A stretch of DNA of 64,000 bases from contig JAUYQQ010000022.1 in assembly GCA_030697165.1 (NCBI GenBank), positions 248,001 through 312,000 on the forward strand, written 5' to 3'. Made by a program: the position numbers and the translations under genes. The notes under the pieces were generated by a model, which did no database searches, had not been told where the DNA came from, and was given only the letters and a program-made list of their open reading frames with translations. The first letter of the stretch is position 1. Each line of letters starts with the position of its first letter. Below are positions 48,345 to 57,269 of the stretch, piece after piece. The DNA is from Acidobacteriota bacterium (GTDB taxonomy: Bacteria > Acidobacteriota > Vicinamibacteria > Vicinamibacterales > UBA2999).

Positions 48345-48397
48345 AAAGGGACCTGCTCCATTTTTACCGAAACCGTAAAAGGGGAGCAGGTCCCTTT
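48345..48397. promoter_or_regulatory. Long hairpin (15-bp perfect stem plus inner stem) at the amidase start
   Basis: Arms AAAGGGACCTGCTCC (48345-48359) and its complement (48383-48397), with an inner TTTTAC/GTAAAA stem. On the amidase mRNA the last arm holds the only AGG ribosome-binding candidate 7 bases before ATG 48344. It may sequester that site, or act as a terminator/REP-like element between the divergent amidase and glgB genes. Confidence 0.65.
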
Positions 48398-48419
48398 TAG
48401 GGCGGAGTAGCATACGGAG

Positions 48420-50660
<2,241 letters not shown>

Positions 50661-50780
50661 CCCCCGCGGTTCTTCAAACTCCCGTATTTCAAACGCGTCC
50701 AGTCGCGTCGTATCCCTGAAAACACGCGATAAATCCCTGCGTCCCGCTCTCGGCACGTTCTTCGCTATAGCGCAAGTGCG

Positions 50781-51983
50781 ATGCGACCGCTTGGGACGAA
50801 CGGTGTGATGAGAGGCAACGTGCTTGACCGCAGGCGGCGGCAGGCCGATAGTGCCTTCATGACCACCAATCCCGGACGAGTGCCCGTTCGCGTGATCTTC
50901 GGTGTGGCGACTGCGCTTGGTTTCTTCTCCGCGTTCGCCGCGTTCTATTTCATCTCGACGTTTACCGACAAGCCCGCGGGCTTCGGCCTGCTGCTCTCGC
51001 TCAACCTCACCTACTGGTATTCGTGGGCGGTGTTGACGCCGGGCATTCTCTGGCTGACGCGCAAGTTCCCCTTCGAGCGGGCCACGTGGAAGATCGCCAT
51101 CCCGGTGCATATTGCGGGCGTCGTGGTCGCGGTGCTGTTACACGTGGCCCTGGCGGTGGCGTCACGCATGGCTACCTACTGGGTGGTCGGCGAGTCGCTT
51201 GATTCGTGGCTGATGGAATTCCAGCAGATGTTCTTCCTGAACTTCGACTGGGAGATGATGACCTACTGGACCATCGTCGGCGTCGGCCACGCGCTGCGGT
51301 ATGACTCTCAGGCGCGGGCCAAGGCGCTGAGTGCCGCGCAGATGGAGACGCGCCTGGTCGAGGCGCAGCTGCATACCCTGCAGAGCCAGATGCAGCCGCA
51401 CTTCCTGTTCAACACGCTCAATACGATTTCGGCGCTGATGCACCGCGACGTCGAGGCCGCCGACGCGATGATCGCGCGCCTGAGCGACTTGCTGCGGATG
51501 TCGCTGCAGCGGATCCACGTGCAGGAGGTGGAGCTCAAAGAGGAGCTCGACTTCCTCTCCAAGTATCTGGAGATCGAACAAACCCGCTTCCGCGACCGTC
51601 TCTCTGTAGTGTTTGACATCCAGGCAGACACGCTGGACGCATTGGTCCCCAACCTTTTGCTCCAGCCGCTCGTCGAAAACGCCATCAAGCACGGTATTGG
51701 TCCCAGGCCCACACCTGGCCAAATCGTGGTCCGCGCCCGCCGCGCGGGCGCCATGCTCGAACTCGACGTGCAAGACAACGGTGTGGGGCTCTCACAGGCG
51801 CGATTGACTGACTTCAATCGCGGCGTGGGGCTTTCGAATACCCGGTCGCGGCTCGATCACCTGTATGGGTCGCTGCACCGGTTTGAATTTCGGCAGCCCG
51901 CCGAGGGCGGACTGCTGGTGCTCATTGCCATCCCGATGGCGGAGCTTGCACTAGAGGCTGGTGAGGGCGAGGCCGTGGCCTAG
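50781..51983 (+). CDS. LytS-like membrane sensor histidine kinase
   Basis: A sensor kinase of the HisKA_7/His_kinase family. Four or so hydrophobic segments (about residues 37-160 from 50781) form the sensor. The phosphoacceptor His is in QMQPHFLFNTLNTISAL, and the HATPase shows PLVENAIKHG and DNGVGLSQ. Start choice is uncertain: ATG 50781, GTG 50820 (with GAGAGG 5 bases upstream, attractive) or ATG 50859. The upstream gap contains GCTATAGC resembling a -10. The LytTR regulator starts 48 bases downstream, giving a typical LytS/LytR pair, often controlling envelope or exported functions. Confidence 0.88.
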   Translation: MRPLGTNGVMRGNVLDRRRRQADSAFMTTNPGRVPVRVIFGVATALGFFSAFAAFYFISTFTDKPAGFGLLLSLNLTYWYSWAVLTPGILWLTRKFPFERATWKIAIPVHIAGVVVAVLLHVALAVASRMATYWVVGESLDSWLMEFQQMFFLNFDWEMMTYWTIVGVGHALRYDSQARAKALSAAQMETRLVEAQLHTLQSQMQPHFLFNTLNTISALMHRDVEAADAMIARLSDLLRMSLQRIHVQEVELKEELDFLSKYLEIEQTRFRDRLSVVFDIQADTLDALVPNLLLQPLVENAIKHGIGPRPTPGQIVVRARRAGAMLELDVQDNGVGLSQARLTDFNRGVGLSNTRSRLDHLYGSLHRFEFRQPAEGGLLVLIAIPMAELALEAGEGEAVA

Positions 51984-51991
51984 TGTCTCTT

Positions 51992-52010
51992 GCCCGCGCT
52001 CCGCGCGGGC
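51992..52010. terminator. Perfect hairpin GCCCGCGC/GCGCGGGC between kinase and regulator genes
   Basis: An 8-bp GC stem with a TCC loop, 8 bases after the kinase stop and 21 bases before the regulator's GTG start. It could reduce readthrough or protect the kinase mRNA. Confidence 0.5.
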
Positions 52011-52030
52011 GGTTAAAGGACGGTGGTGGC

Positions 52031-52804
52031 GTGACCAAGATTCGCACGGTGGTAGTGGACGACGAGCCGATCGCGCGCGAGCGCATTATCGGTATGCTCA
52101 ATCAGGAGAAAGATATCGAGGTCGTCGGCGAGTATGCCGACGGCACGTCGGCCGTCTCGGCCATTCAGTCGCAGCATCCCGATCTCGTCTTCCTTGACGT
52201 GCAGATGCCGTCGTGCGATGGCTTCGGGGTGATTCAGCAACTGAGCGCGGAGCCGCAGCCGCCGGCCGTGGTGTTCGTCACCGCCTACGACGACTACGCG
52301 CTCAAGGCGTTTGAAGTGCACGCCATTGATTACCTGCTGAAACCGTTCGGCCGCGATCGCTTCACCCAGACGCTGCAGCACGCGCGCGAGCACCTCGAAC
52401 GCCGGCGCGCCGGCGACCTGGGCAAGCGACTGATGGCGCTGGTGCAGGACATCAAGCCCGAACCGCAGAAGCTCGACCGGCTGGTCGTGAAGTCGGGCGG
52501 CCGCGTGTTCTTCCTGCGCACCCAGGAAATCGACTGGATCGAGGCGGCCGGCAATTACGTGCGGCTTCACCTGGGCGACGACTCGCACCTGTTCCGCGAG
52601 ACCATGAATAACATGGAAGGGCGGCTCGACAGCCAGCGCTTCGTCCGTATCCACCGCTCGCGCATCGTCAACACCGACCGCATCAAGGAGATGCAGCCGT
52701 GGTTCAACGGAGAGTACGTGGTGGTGCTCCAGAACGGCACCCGCCTCACCCTGAGCCGCGGTTACCGCGAGAAATTGCAGGAACGTTTGGGCAAAGGGTT
52801 TTGA
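52031..52804 (+). CDS. LytTR-family response regulator
   Basis: A 257-residue regulator. GTG 52031 is preferred over 51983 because the latter would translate through a hairpin; AAGGA lies about 10 bases upstream. Receiver: VVVDDE start, phospho-Asp 56 (LVFLDVQMP), VTAYDDYALKAF, and Lys in YLLKPF. The C-terminal LytTR DNA-binding domain shows IDWIEAAGNYVRLH, FVRIHRSRIVN and LTLSRGYREKLQERL. It is the partner of the LytS-like kinase 48 bases upstream. The target genes are unknown. A TTTA hairpin follows 9 bases after the stop. Confidence 0.93.
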   Translation: MTKIRTVVVDDEPIARERIIGMLNQEKDIEVVGEYADGTSAVSAIQSQHPDLVFLDVQMPSCDGFGVIQQLSAEPQPPAVVFVTAYDDYALKAFEVHAIDYLLKPFGRDRFTQTLQHAREHLERRRAGDLGKRLMALVQDIKPEPQKLDRLVVKSGGRVFFLRTQEIDWIEAAGNYVRLHLGDDSHLFRETMNNMEGRLDSQRFVRIHRSRIVNTDRIKEMQPWFNGEYVVVLQNGTRLTLSRGYREKLQERLGKGF

Positions 52805-52813
52805 TGCCGGAAG

Positions 52814-52833
52814 GGCGGCACTTTAGTGCCGCC
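52814..52833. terminator. TTTA-loop hairpin GGCGGCAC/GTGCCGCC after the LytTR gene
   Basis: An 8-bp perfect stem around TTTA, 9 bases after the stop. One of five related hairpins; nearly the same stem sequence as 22225-22244. Confidence 0.5.
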
Positions 52834-52847
52834 ATGAGGTGACGCCC

Positions 52848-53207
52848 ATGACCGCAGACGAAAAGCGCGAACACCACGGCGAAAAGGAGCTGGCGGCCTT
52901 CATTCGGGCTGGCGCCGAACGCCGGCCCGACCAGGCCTACGGCGACTACTACCGCGGCAAGAATGCCTCGTGCGCCCTTGGCGCGGCCTACGAGGGAATG
53001 TACCGTCTCCCCGCCGAGGCGGGGGGGCTGCATCCCACCCGGGACCTGGAGTGGTTCTTCGATTGCCTCGAGGGCTCGGTCCGCGGGTGTCCGGGCGGCA
53101 ACGGCTGCAAGAAGACACTCAGTCTCGCCGCGATCCTCGTGCACCTGAACGACGAGCACCGCTGGTCGCGCGAGCAGATTGCCACCTGGCTGGATGGCCT
53201 GAAGTAG
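52848..53207 (+). CDS. Hypothetical protein with conserved Cys and Trp residues (119 residues)
   Basis: No family recognised. ATG 52848 is chosen over GTG 52839 because GAGG (52836-52839) is then 8 bases away. The protein begins MTADEKREHHGEKELAAF, contains YGDYYRGKNASCALGAAYEG, then FFDCLEGSVRGCPGGNGCKK with three cysteines that could bind a metal, and ends in an HNDEHRWSREQIATWL-like helix. No signal peptide. TTTA hairpins flank it on both sides (52814 and 53209), so it is likely its own transcript or the end of the LytTR operon. Confidence 0.7.
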   Translation: MTADEKREHHGEKELAAFIRAGAERRPDQAYGDYYRGKNASCALGAAYEGMYRLPAEAGGLHPTRDLEWFFDCLEGSVRGCPGGNGCKKTLSLAAILVHLNDEHRWSREQIATWLDGLK

Positions 53208-53208
53208 C

Positions 53209-53226
53209 ATCCGGCTTTAGCCGGAT
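53209..53226. terminator. TTTA-loop hairpin ATCCGGC/GCCGGAT after the 119-residue gene
   Basis: A 7-bp perfect stem around TTTA, beginning 2 bases after the stop at 53207. The surrounding GTAGCATCCGGC is nearly identical to GTAGCGTCCGGC at 20471. Confidence 0.5.
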
Positions 53227-53328
53227 AGACAAGGAGCAGGCGGCCGCTTCCACCTCCGCCTGCGGCTACGGCGGGACAAGCCGGCGCTCGTCGGGGTCGG
53301 CCTTCGGCCGTCCGACTGCGTTACTTAC

Positions 53329-53457
53329 AGTTGAAAGTTGAAGAGTTGGTAGTTGGTAGTTTTAGTTCAAAGTTTCAGTTTCAGTTTCGAGAACTTTGAA
53401 CTGAAACTGGCACTATCAACTTCAACTACCAACTTTCAACTTCTCAACTTTCAACTT
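53329..53457. repeat. AT-rich nested inverted repeat of AGTTGAAAGTTG-type units
   Basis: Outer arms are built of AGTTGAAAGTTG / CAACTTTCAACTT units; an inner perfect 11-bp pair is AGTTCAAAGTT (53364-53374) and AACTTTGAACT (53392-53402). The segment is strikingly AT-rich against the GC-rich genome and would fold as one long hairpin. It lies in the 717-base gap 53208-53924 that has no confident protein gene. Confidence 0.8.
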
Positions 53458-53460
53458 GCC

Positions 53461-53502
53461 TTTAAGAACGAAACGCCCGAGCGGCGAATGCCGCTTCGGG
53501 CG
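53461..53502 (-). terminator. Rho-independent-like terminator of the candidate transcript
   Basis: Stem CGCCCGA-GCGGC / GCCGC-TTCGGGCG with GAAT loop (53474-53502, one bulge), followed on the minus strand by the T-rich run CGTTTCGTTCTT. Confidence 0.6.
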
Positions 53503-53746
53503 CTTCAGTGCGCAAGTTGCGCGTCCCGGCAGGAGCCAGGATCATTTGTCCTTCTAGAACTTGTCGATTGGTCTTGCGCGCGTGCTTGGGTGAATTGCTG
53601 CCCACTCACGCGCAATCGTTCTTCGGTGGCGTGTTCAATAGCTACCCCCTTTGCTAGAACGTCAATCGCTTCTGTCCCGCCGGCGGCCACGCTTCCCGTC
53701 GGGCTGGTGAAGATGGTTCCTCCACTTGTTGTATCGCGCGTGGATA
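53503..53746 (-). ncRNA. Candidate non-coding transcript of about 240-280 bases
   Basis: A promoter-like TTGACA-17-TATCAC (53780-53752) and a terminator-like hairpin (53474-53502) enclose this minus-strand stretch. A 91-codon open frame exists, but its only start (TTG 53778-53780) lies inside the -35 box and would not be transcribed. Its third codon positions are not GC-biased like true genes here. A GTGGAGGA ribosome-binding-like element is followed by no usual start, and a short frame starting MILAPAGTRNLRTE lies at the 3' end. I recognise no known RNA family; a small protein gene is the alternative. Confidence 0.35.
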
Positions 53747-53751
53747 TCTTA

Positions 53752-53780
53752 GTGATACGCCTTCGCGTGGCCCGTGTCAA
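53752..53780 (-). promoter_or_regulatory. Strong candidate promoter TTGACA-17-TATCAC
   Basis: Consensus -35 TTGACA (53780-53775), exact 17-base spacer and TATCAC -10 (53757-53752). It drives the candidate transcript towards 53460. Just right of it, 53795-53855 holds several small GC palindromes (for example GAGCGC-GTT-GCGCTC). Confidence 0.45.
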
Positions 53781-53872
53781 GCGGGGCCGCGCGGCGAGCG
53801 CGTTGCGCTCGTGAGGCTCGACGCTTCGCGTCTCGTAGGGCGCGCGCCCTCGCGCAGCGGCCGTACAAAGGA

Positions 53873-53904
53873 AAAGGCCCGTGGGGCGAACCCCACGGGC
53901 CTTT
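53873..53904 (-). terminator. Terminator of the first TonB receptor gene
   Basis: A 14-bp perfect stem, AAAGGCCCGTGGGG (53873-53886) against its complement (53891-53904) around CGAA. On the minus strand it is followed by TTCCTTTG. It lies 21 bases past the receptor stop. Confidence 0.85.
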
Positions 53905-53924
53905 CAGTCGTTACGCCGCTGCTC

Positions 53925-56885
53925 TTACCAACGGGCGCTGATGCCGAAACGCAACACGCGCGGCGCGAGAATGCCGCTGACCGTGTTGGCGTTGGCCGCC
54001 AGCTGGTTGCGGTTGATGGCCTGCACCGTGTTGGCGTTGGTCATGTTGAAGACGTCGAACGCCGGCACCACCGTGAGGGCGCCGAAACGCATCGTCTTGT
54101 CCACGCGGAAGTCGAGCGTGTGGAGGTTGTCCAGGCGCAGGTCGCCGAGCGGGTCGAGCATGGTCTGCACCTGGCCCGCGCCGTTGGCGCGGTTGGGCGA
54201 CAGGATGGTCTGCAGGTAGGGGTAGCCCTGGCGCGCCTGGTAGTTGGCGGCGAGGTTGATGTCCCACTTCATGGTGTAGCGGCCGTTGACCTTGAACAGC
54301 CACTTGGCGTTGGTGAAGATGCCGCCGATGCCGCTGCCGGCCGATTCGGGCGCGTACTGGAAGCCGTTCAACTTGTCGATGTTGGTCGGGTCCTCGTAGG
54401 CGTTGGGCGAATCCCAGTAATCGATGGCGTTGTTGTAGGCGTAGCTGGCGTTCATCGACCAGTTGTTCGAGGTGCGCTTCTGGAAGGTCAGCTCGAAGCC
54501 GTTGAAGTCACGATACCGGTCGGGCACGTTGGTGAACATGCCGGGCGACGGGATCGGGATGTTCGGCTGGTAGTAGGTCACCGGCTCGCAACGCGCGCCG
54601 GCCGGGCAGCCCGTGGGCACCTGGTTCACCGGCACGTAGTTGGCGCTGGTGAAGTTGTCGCGGTCGGTCCACTGGAACTGATCGTACTTGCGCCAGATAT
54701 AGCTGCCGCCGACGGCCATCTGCGCCGCGAGCTGGCGGTCGAAGCCGACGATGAACTCGCGCGTGCGATCGTTCTTGATGTTCGGATCCACGCGGTTCGG
54801 CGAAGCGGCGTTGGTCGGGTTCGCCGGGTCGTAAGCGCCGCTGCGGCTGAGGGGCGTGCCGGTCGTGGTGACCTCGTTGGCCTGCACGAACTGGTCGCCG
54901 TTGGCGTCGTTCCACGGGTAGCGGACAAACACCGCGCCGGTGGCGGCGAGCACGTTCGACAACTGGCCCGGGCCCATCTGGCCGAAGTAGGTGGCATATG
55001 ACGACGACACCACGTTGCGGCCGTTGCCGGTCAGGTCATACGTGAAGCCGACGCGCGGCGAGAGGTCCTTCCACACCACGCCGGCATCGGCGCCCTGGAA
55101 GTCAACCGCCGGCATCAGCGTGGGGAAGAACGGGTTGGCCTTCACCGGCGCGGCAATGGCCTCGTCGTCCTGGATGTCCAGGCGGACGCCGAGGTTGATC
55201 GTCATCTTGTTCCTGGTGAACGTGTCCGACAGGTAGAACGCCTGCGTGCTGAGGTGCGATTCGGAGTACCCGTCGCGCCAGATGTCGGCCGAGTTGGCCA
55301 CGCCGTTGGTGAAGCGCGCCTCGACGAACCCGCCGCGGTGGTTGAGGCTGGTCGAGTGCGCGGTGCGCCAGCGGTAGCCGAACTTGAACGCGTGGTCGCC
55401 GCCCAGCGAGTTGGGCAGGAAGTAGCTGCTGGTCACATCCACGCTGTTGGTCGGCCGCATGAAGATGTTGGCGTTGTAGGAACGCGACCAGGCGCCGGTG
55501 GTGGTTTCCAGCCGGGGCTGCACGTCGTAGAGCGACGGATCCTGCAGGTCGAGCGCGAAGTTGTTGCCGAGGTGCGACCACATCACGTCCACCAGCATGC
55601 GGTCGCTGATCACGTGCTGATCGGCCGCCTTCCAGAAGGGCGACGGGCCGGTGATCCAGCCGAACTTGCCGAACGAGCTGTCCACGGCCTTCTGCTTCCA
55701 TGCCGTCTCGATCGGACGCGTGTCGCTCGCGTCGCGCGCGTTGCGGACCTTTTCCGCCCAGGTGTTCTGGAAGTTGAAGCGGTTGTTCTGGAACGGCACG
55801 AACGTGACCTTCCAGTTGTAGTTGTTCAGGGTCGTCAGGTCGGTTTCGAGGCAGCTGCGGATCAGCTCGTCGTCGGCCGTGCGCGGGTTGAGCCGGGCGC
55901 CGCCGGGACGGCATTCCGGGGTGTTCTTGTAGAAGCCGACCACGCCGACCTTGATGTCCTGCGTGCCGTAGCTGCCCCAGTACCAGGCCTTGCCCTTGAC
56001 GATGGGACCGCCGACGTCGAAGCCGTAGTCCTTGATGTCCTGGATCGGCGCACCGCCGCCGGCGCCCTGGGCCTTCAGTTCCGGCGTGATGTTGTAGGCG
56101 ACGGTCCCACCGGGCGTGACCAGGAAACGGCCTGAACCCTTGAAGCGGTCGGTGCCGCTCTTGGTGACGAGGTTGATGCCCACGCCGCCGGTCTGCTGGG
56201 TGACGTCGGCGCCGCCCGTCGAGACCTGCATTTCTTCGAGCATGTCGAAGTCGTAGTAGATGGGCGAGGCGCCGGTGGCGGCCATGTCGGTGATGTCGAC
56301 GCCGTCAATGGACCACTTGTTGTTGCCGGTGCTCGAACCACGCGAGATGTAGCCCGACTGCTGGCCCGACTGGTTGCCGCCGACGTTGGCGCGGTCCATC
56401 GTAATGCCGGGCGTCCGCTCGAGCATGACCCAGGGGTCGCGCGCCGAGGGGATGTCGCGCATCGTCTCGAGGTTGAAGGTCGTCGAGGTGCCCGTCTCGC
56501 GGGTGTCGACAATCGGGCTCTCGCCGGTCACGGTGACCGTTTCCTGCACCGACGACAGTTCGAGCACGCCGTTGACCTGGGCGCGGAAGCCGATGGTCAC
56601 GCGGATGTCCTGCTGGACCATGGTGCGGAAGCCGGGCAGTTCGAACGTCACCGTGTAGGTGCCGATCGGCAGTTCCGGAGCGCGGTAGGTGCCGGTTTCC
56701 GAGGTCACCGCCACGCGCGGCGCGATCAGCGCGGGACCGGCAACCGTGACGGTGGCGCCAGGCAACACGGCGCCTGACTTGTCGGCCGCTCGACCGTAGA
56801 TTTCACCGGTCTGCTGCTGTGCAAAGGCGGTGGCGGCCACCAGGAGCGTCATCACCGACGCGACTAGCGCTTTTCTAAACGTCAT
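53925..56885 (-). CDS. TonB-dependent receptor, Oar-like with carboxypeptidase-regulatory-like domain
   Basis: A 986-residue outer-membrane receptor. ATG 56885 is chosen: GGAGG is 9 bases upstream and a clean signal peptide (residues 1-22, ending AFAQQ) follows. Residues about 25-110 are a CarboxypepD_reg-like Ig domain (GEIYGRAADKSGAVLPGATV). A plug domain (about 115-240, RDIPSARDPWVMLERTPG, SIDGVDIT) and a long barrel follow, ending in the aromatic strand RVLRFGISARW. It imports a large substrate, probably an oligosaccharide or peptide, with TonB energy. No SusD partner is encoded nearby. The paralogue is at 57270. Confidence 0.92.
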   Translation of the reverse strand: MTFRKALVASVMTLLVAATAFAQQQTGEIYGRAADKSGAVLPGATVTVAGPALIAPRVAVTSETGTYRAPELPIGTYTVTFELPGFRTMVQQDIRVTIGFRAQVNGVLELSSVQETVTVTGESPIVDTRETGTSTTFNLETMRDIPSARDPWVMLERTPGITMDRANVGGNQSGQQSGYISRGSSTGNNKWSIDGVDITDMAATGASPIYYDFDMLEEMQVSTGGADVTQQTGGVGINLVTKSGTDRFKGSGRFLVTPGGTVAYNITPELKAQGAGGGAPIQDIKDYGFDVGGPIVKGKAWYWGSYGTQDIKVGVVGFYKNTPECRPGGARLNPRTADDELIRSCLETDLTTLNNYNWKVTFVPFQNNRFNFQNTWAEKVRNARDASDTRPIETAWKQKAVDSSFGKFGWITGPSPFWKAADQHVISDRMLVDVMWSHLGNNFALDLQDPSLYDVQPRLETTTGAWSRSYNANIFMRPTNSVDVTSSYFLPNSLGGDHAFKFGYRWRTAHSTSLNHRGGFVEARFTNGVANSADIWRDGYSESHLSTQAFYLSDTFTRNKMTINLGVRLDIQDDEAIAAPVKANPFFPTLMPAVDFQGADAGVVWKDLSPRVGFTYDLTGNGRNVVSSSYATYFGQMGPGQLSNVLAATGAVFVRYPWNDANGDQFVQANEVTTTGTPLSRSGAYDPANPTNAASPNRVDPNIKNDRTREFIVGFDRQLAAQMAVGGSYIWRKYDQFQWTDRDNFTSANYVPVNQVPTGCPAGARCEPVTYYQPNIPIPSPGMFTNVPDRYRDFNGFELTFQKRTSNNWSMNASYAYNNAIDYWDSPNAYEDPTNIDKLNGFQYAPESAGSGIGGIFTNAKWLFKVNGRYTMKWDINLAANYQARQGYPYLQTILSPNRANGAGQVQTMLDPLGDLRLDNLHTLDFRVDKTMRFGALTVVPAFDVFNMTNANTVQAINRNQLAANANTVSGILAPRVLRFGISARW

Positions 56886-57145
56886 ATTTCCCATCCTCCA
56901 AACGCCGGGGGAAGCCCGGCGAACTCGCTCACTCACAAAAGGGCCGTCCCGCGTTATGGGCAGTTCGGCCCCTCAGCAGAGGTGCACGTCCCCAAGAGCA
57001 GCATCTATGCCACTGGTCACAGGGGCAAGGACCTCCGTTTATCCCAGTAAAACAGCCTTTGGTCACTGGGAAGGTGTGACCACTACGGCCATTATTCAAA
57101 ATATTGGATGCGATCACTTCAAGGGACTGAATGATCGGTCAAATT
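56886..57145. other. Leader/promoter region of the first TonB receptor gene
   Basis: About 260 bases without a gene. A weak minus-strand promoter pair TTGAAG (57122-57117) - 17 bases - TTGAAT (57099-57094) would give a leader near 200 bases, and GGTCAC/GTGACC palindromes occur at about 57015-57080. No riboswitch was recognised. Confidence 0.3.
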
Positions 57146-57252
57146 GGGGCGGGTGGGGCGGGGTGGGCAGGTCGGCCGGGTGGGGCTGGTGGGCAGGTCG
57201 GGCGGATCGGAAGAGCAGGGAATCCCTACCAGCCTGACCTGCCCAACCCGCC
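57146..57252. repeat. G-run tract and GGGCAGGTC/GACCTGCCC inverted repeat after the second TonB gene
   Basis: Plus strand has five G runs (GGGG, GGG, GGGG, GGGG, GGG) with single-base loops at 57146-57167, a strong G-quadruplex motif. Two copies of GGGCAGGTC (57165-57173 and 57191-57199) can pair with GACCTGCCC (57236-57244), forming a hairpin just past the receptor stop at 57270. It could terminate that minus-strand transcript. Confidence 0.6.
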
Positions 57253-57269
57253 CGAGCCCTCTTAGCTCG

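Noticed and set aside
53505-53780. A 91-residue protein gene on the minus strand
   Set aside because: Its only start lies in the -35 box of the putative promoter, and codon third positions lack the GC bias of real genes here. Kept only as an alternative to a non-coding RNA.
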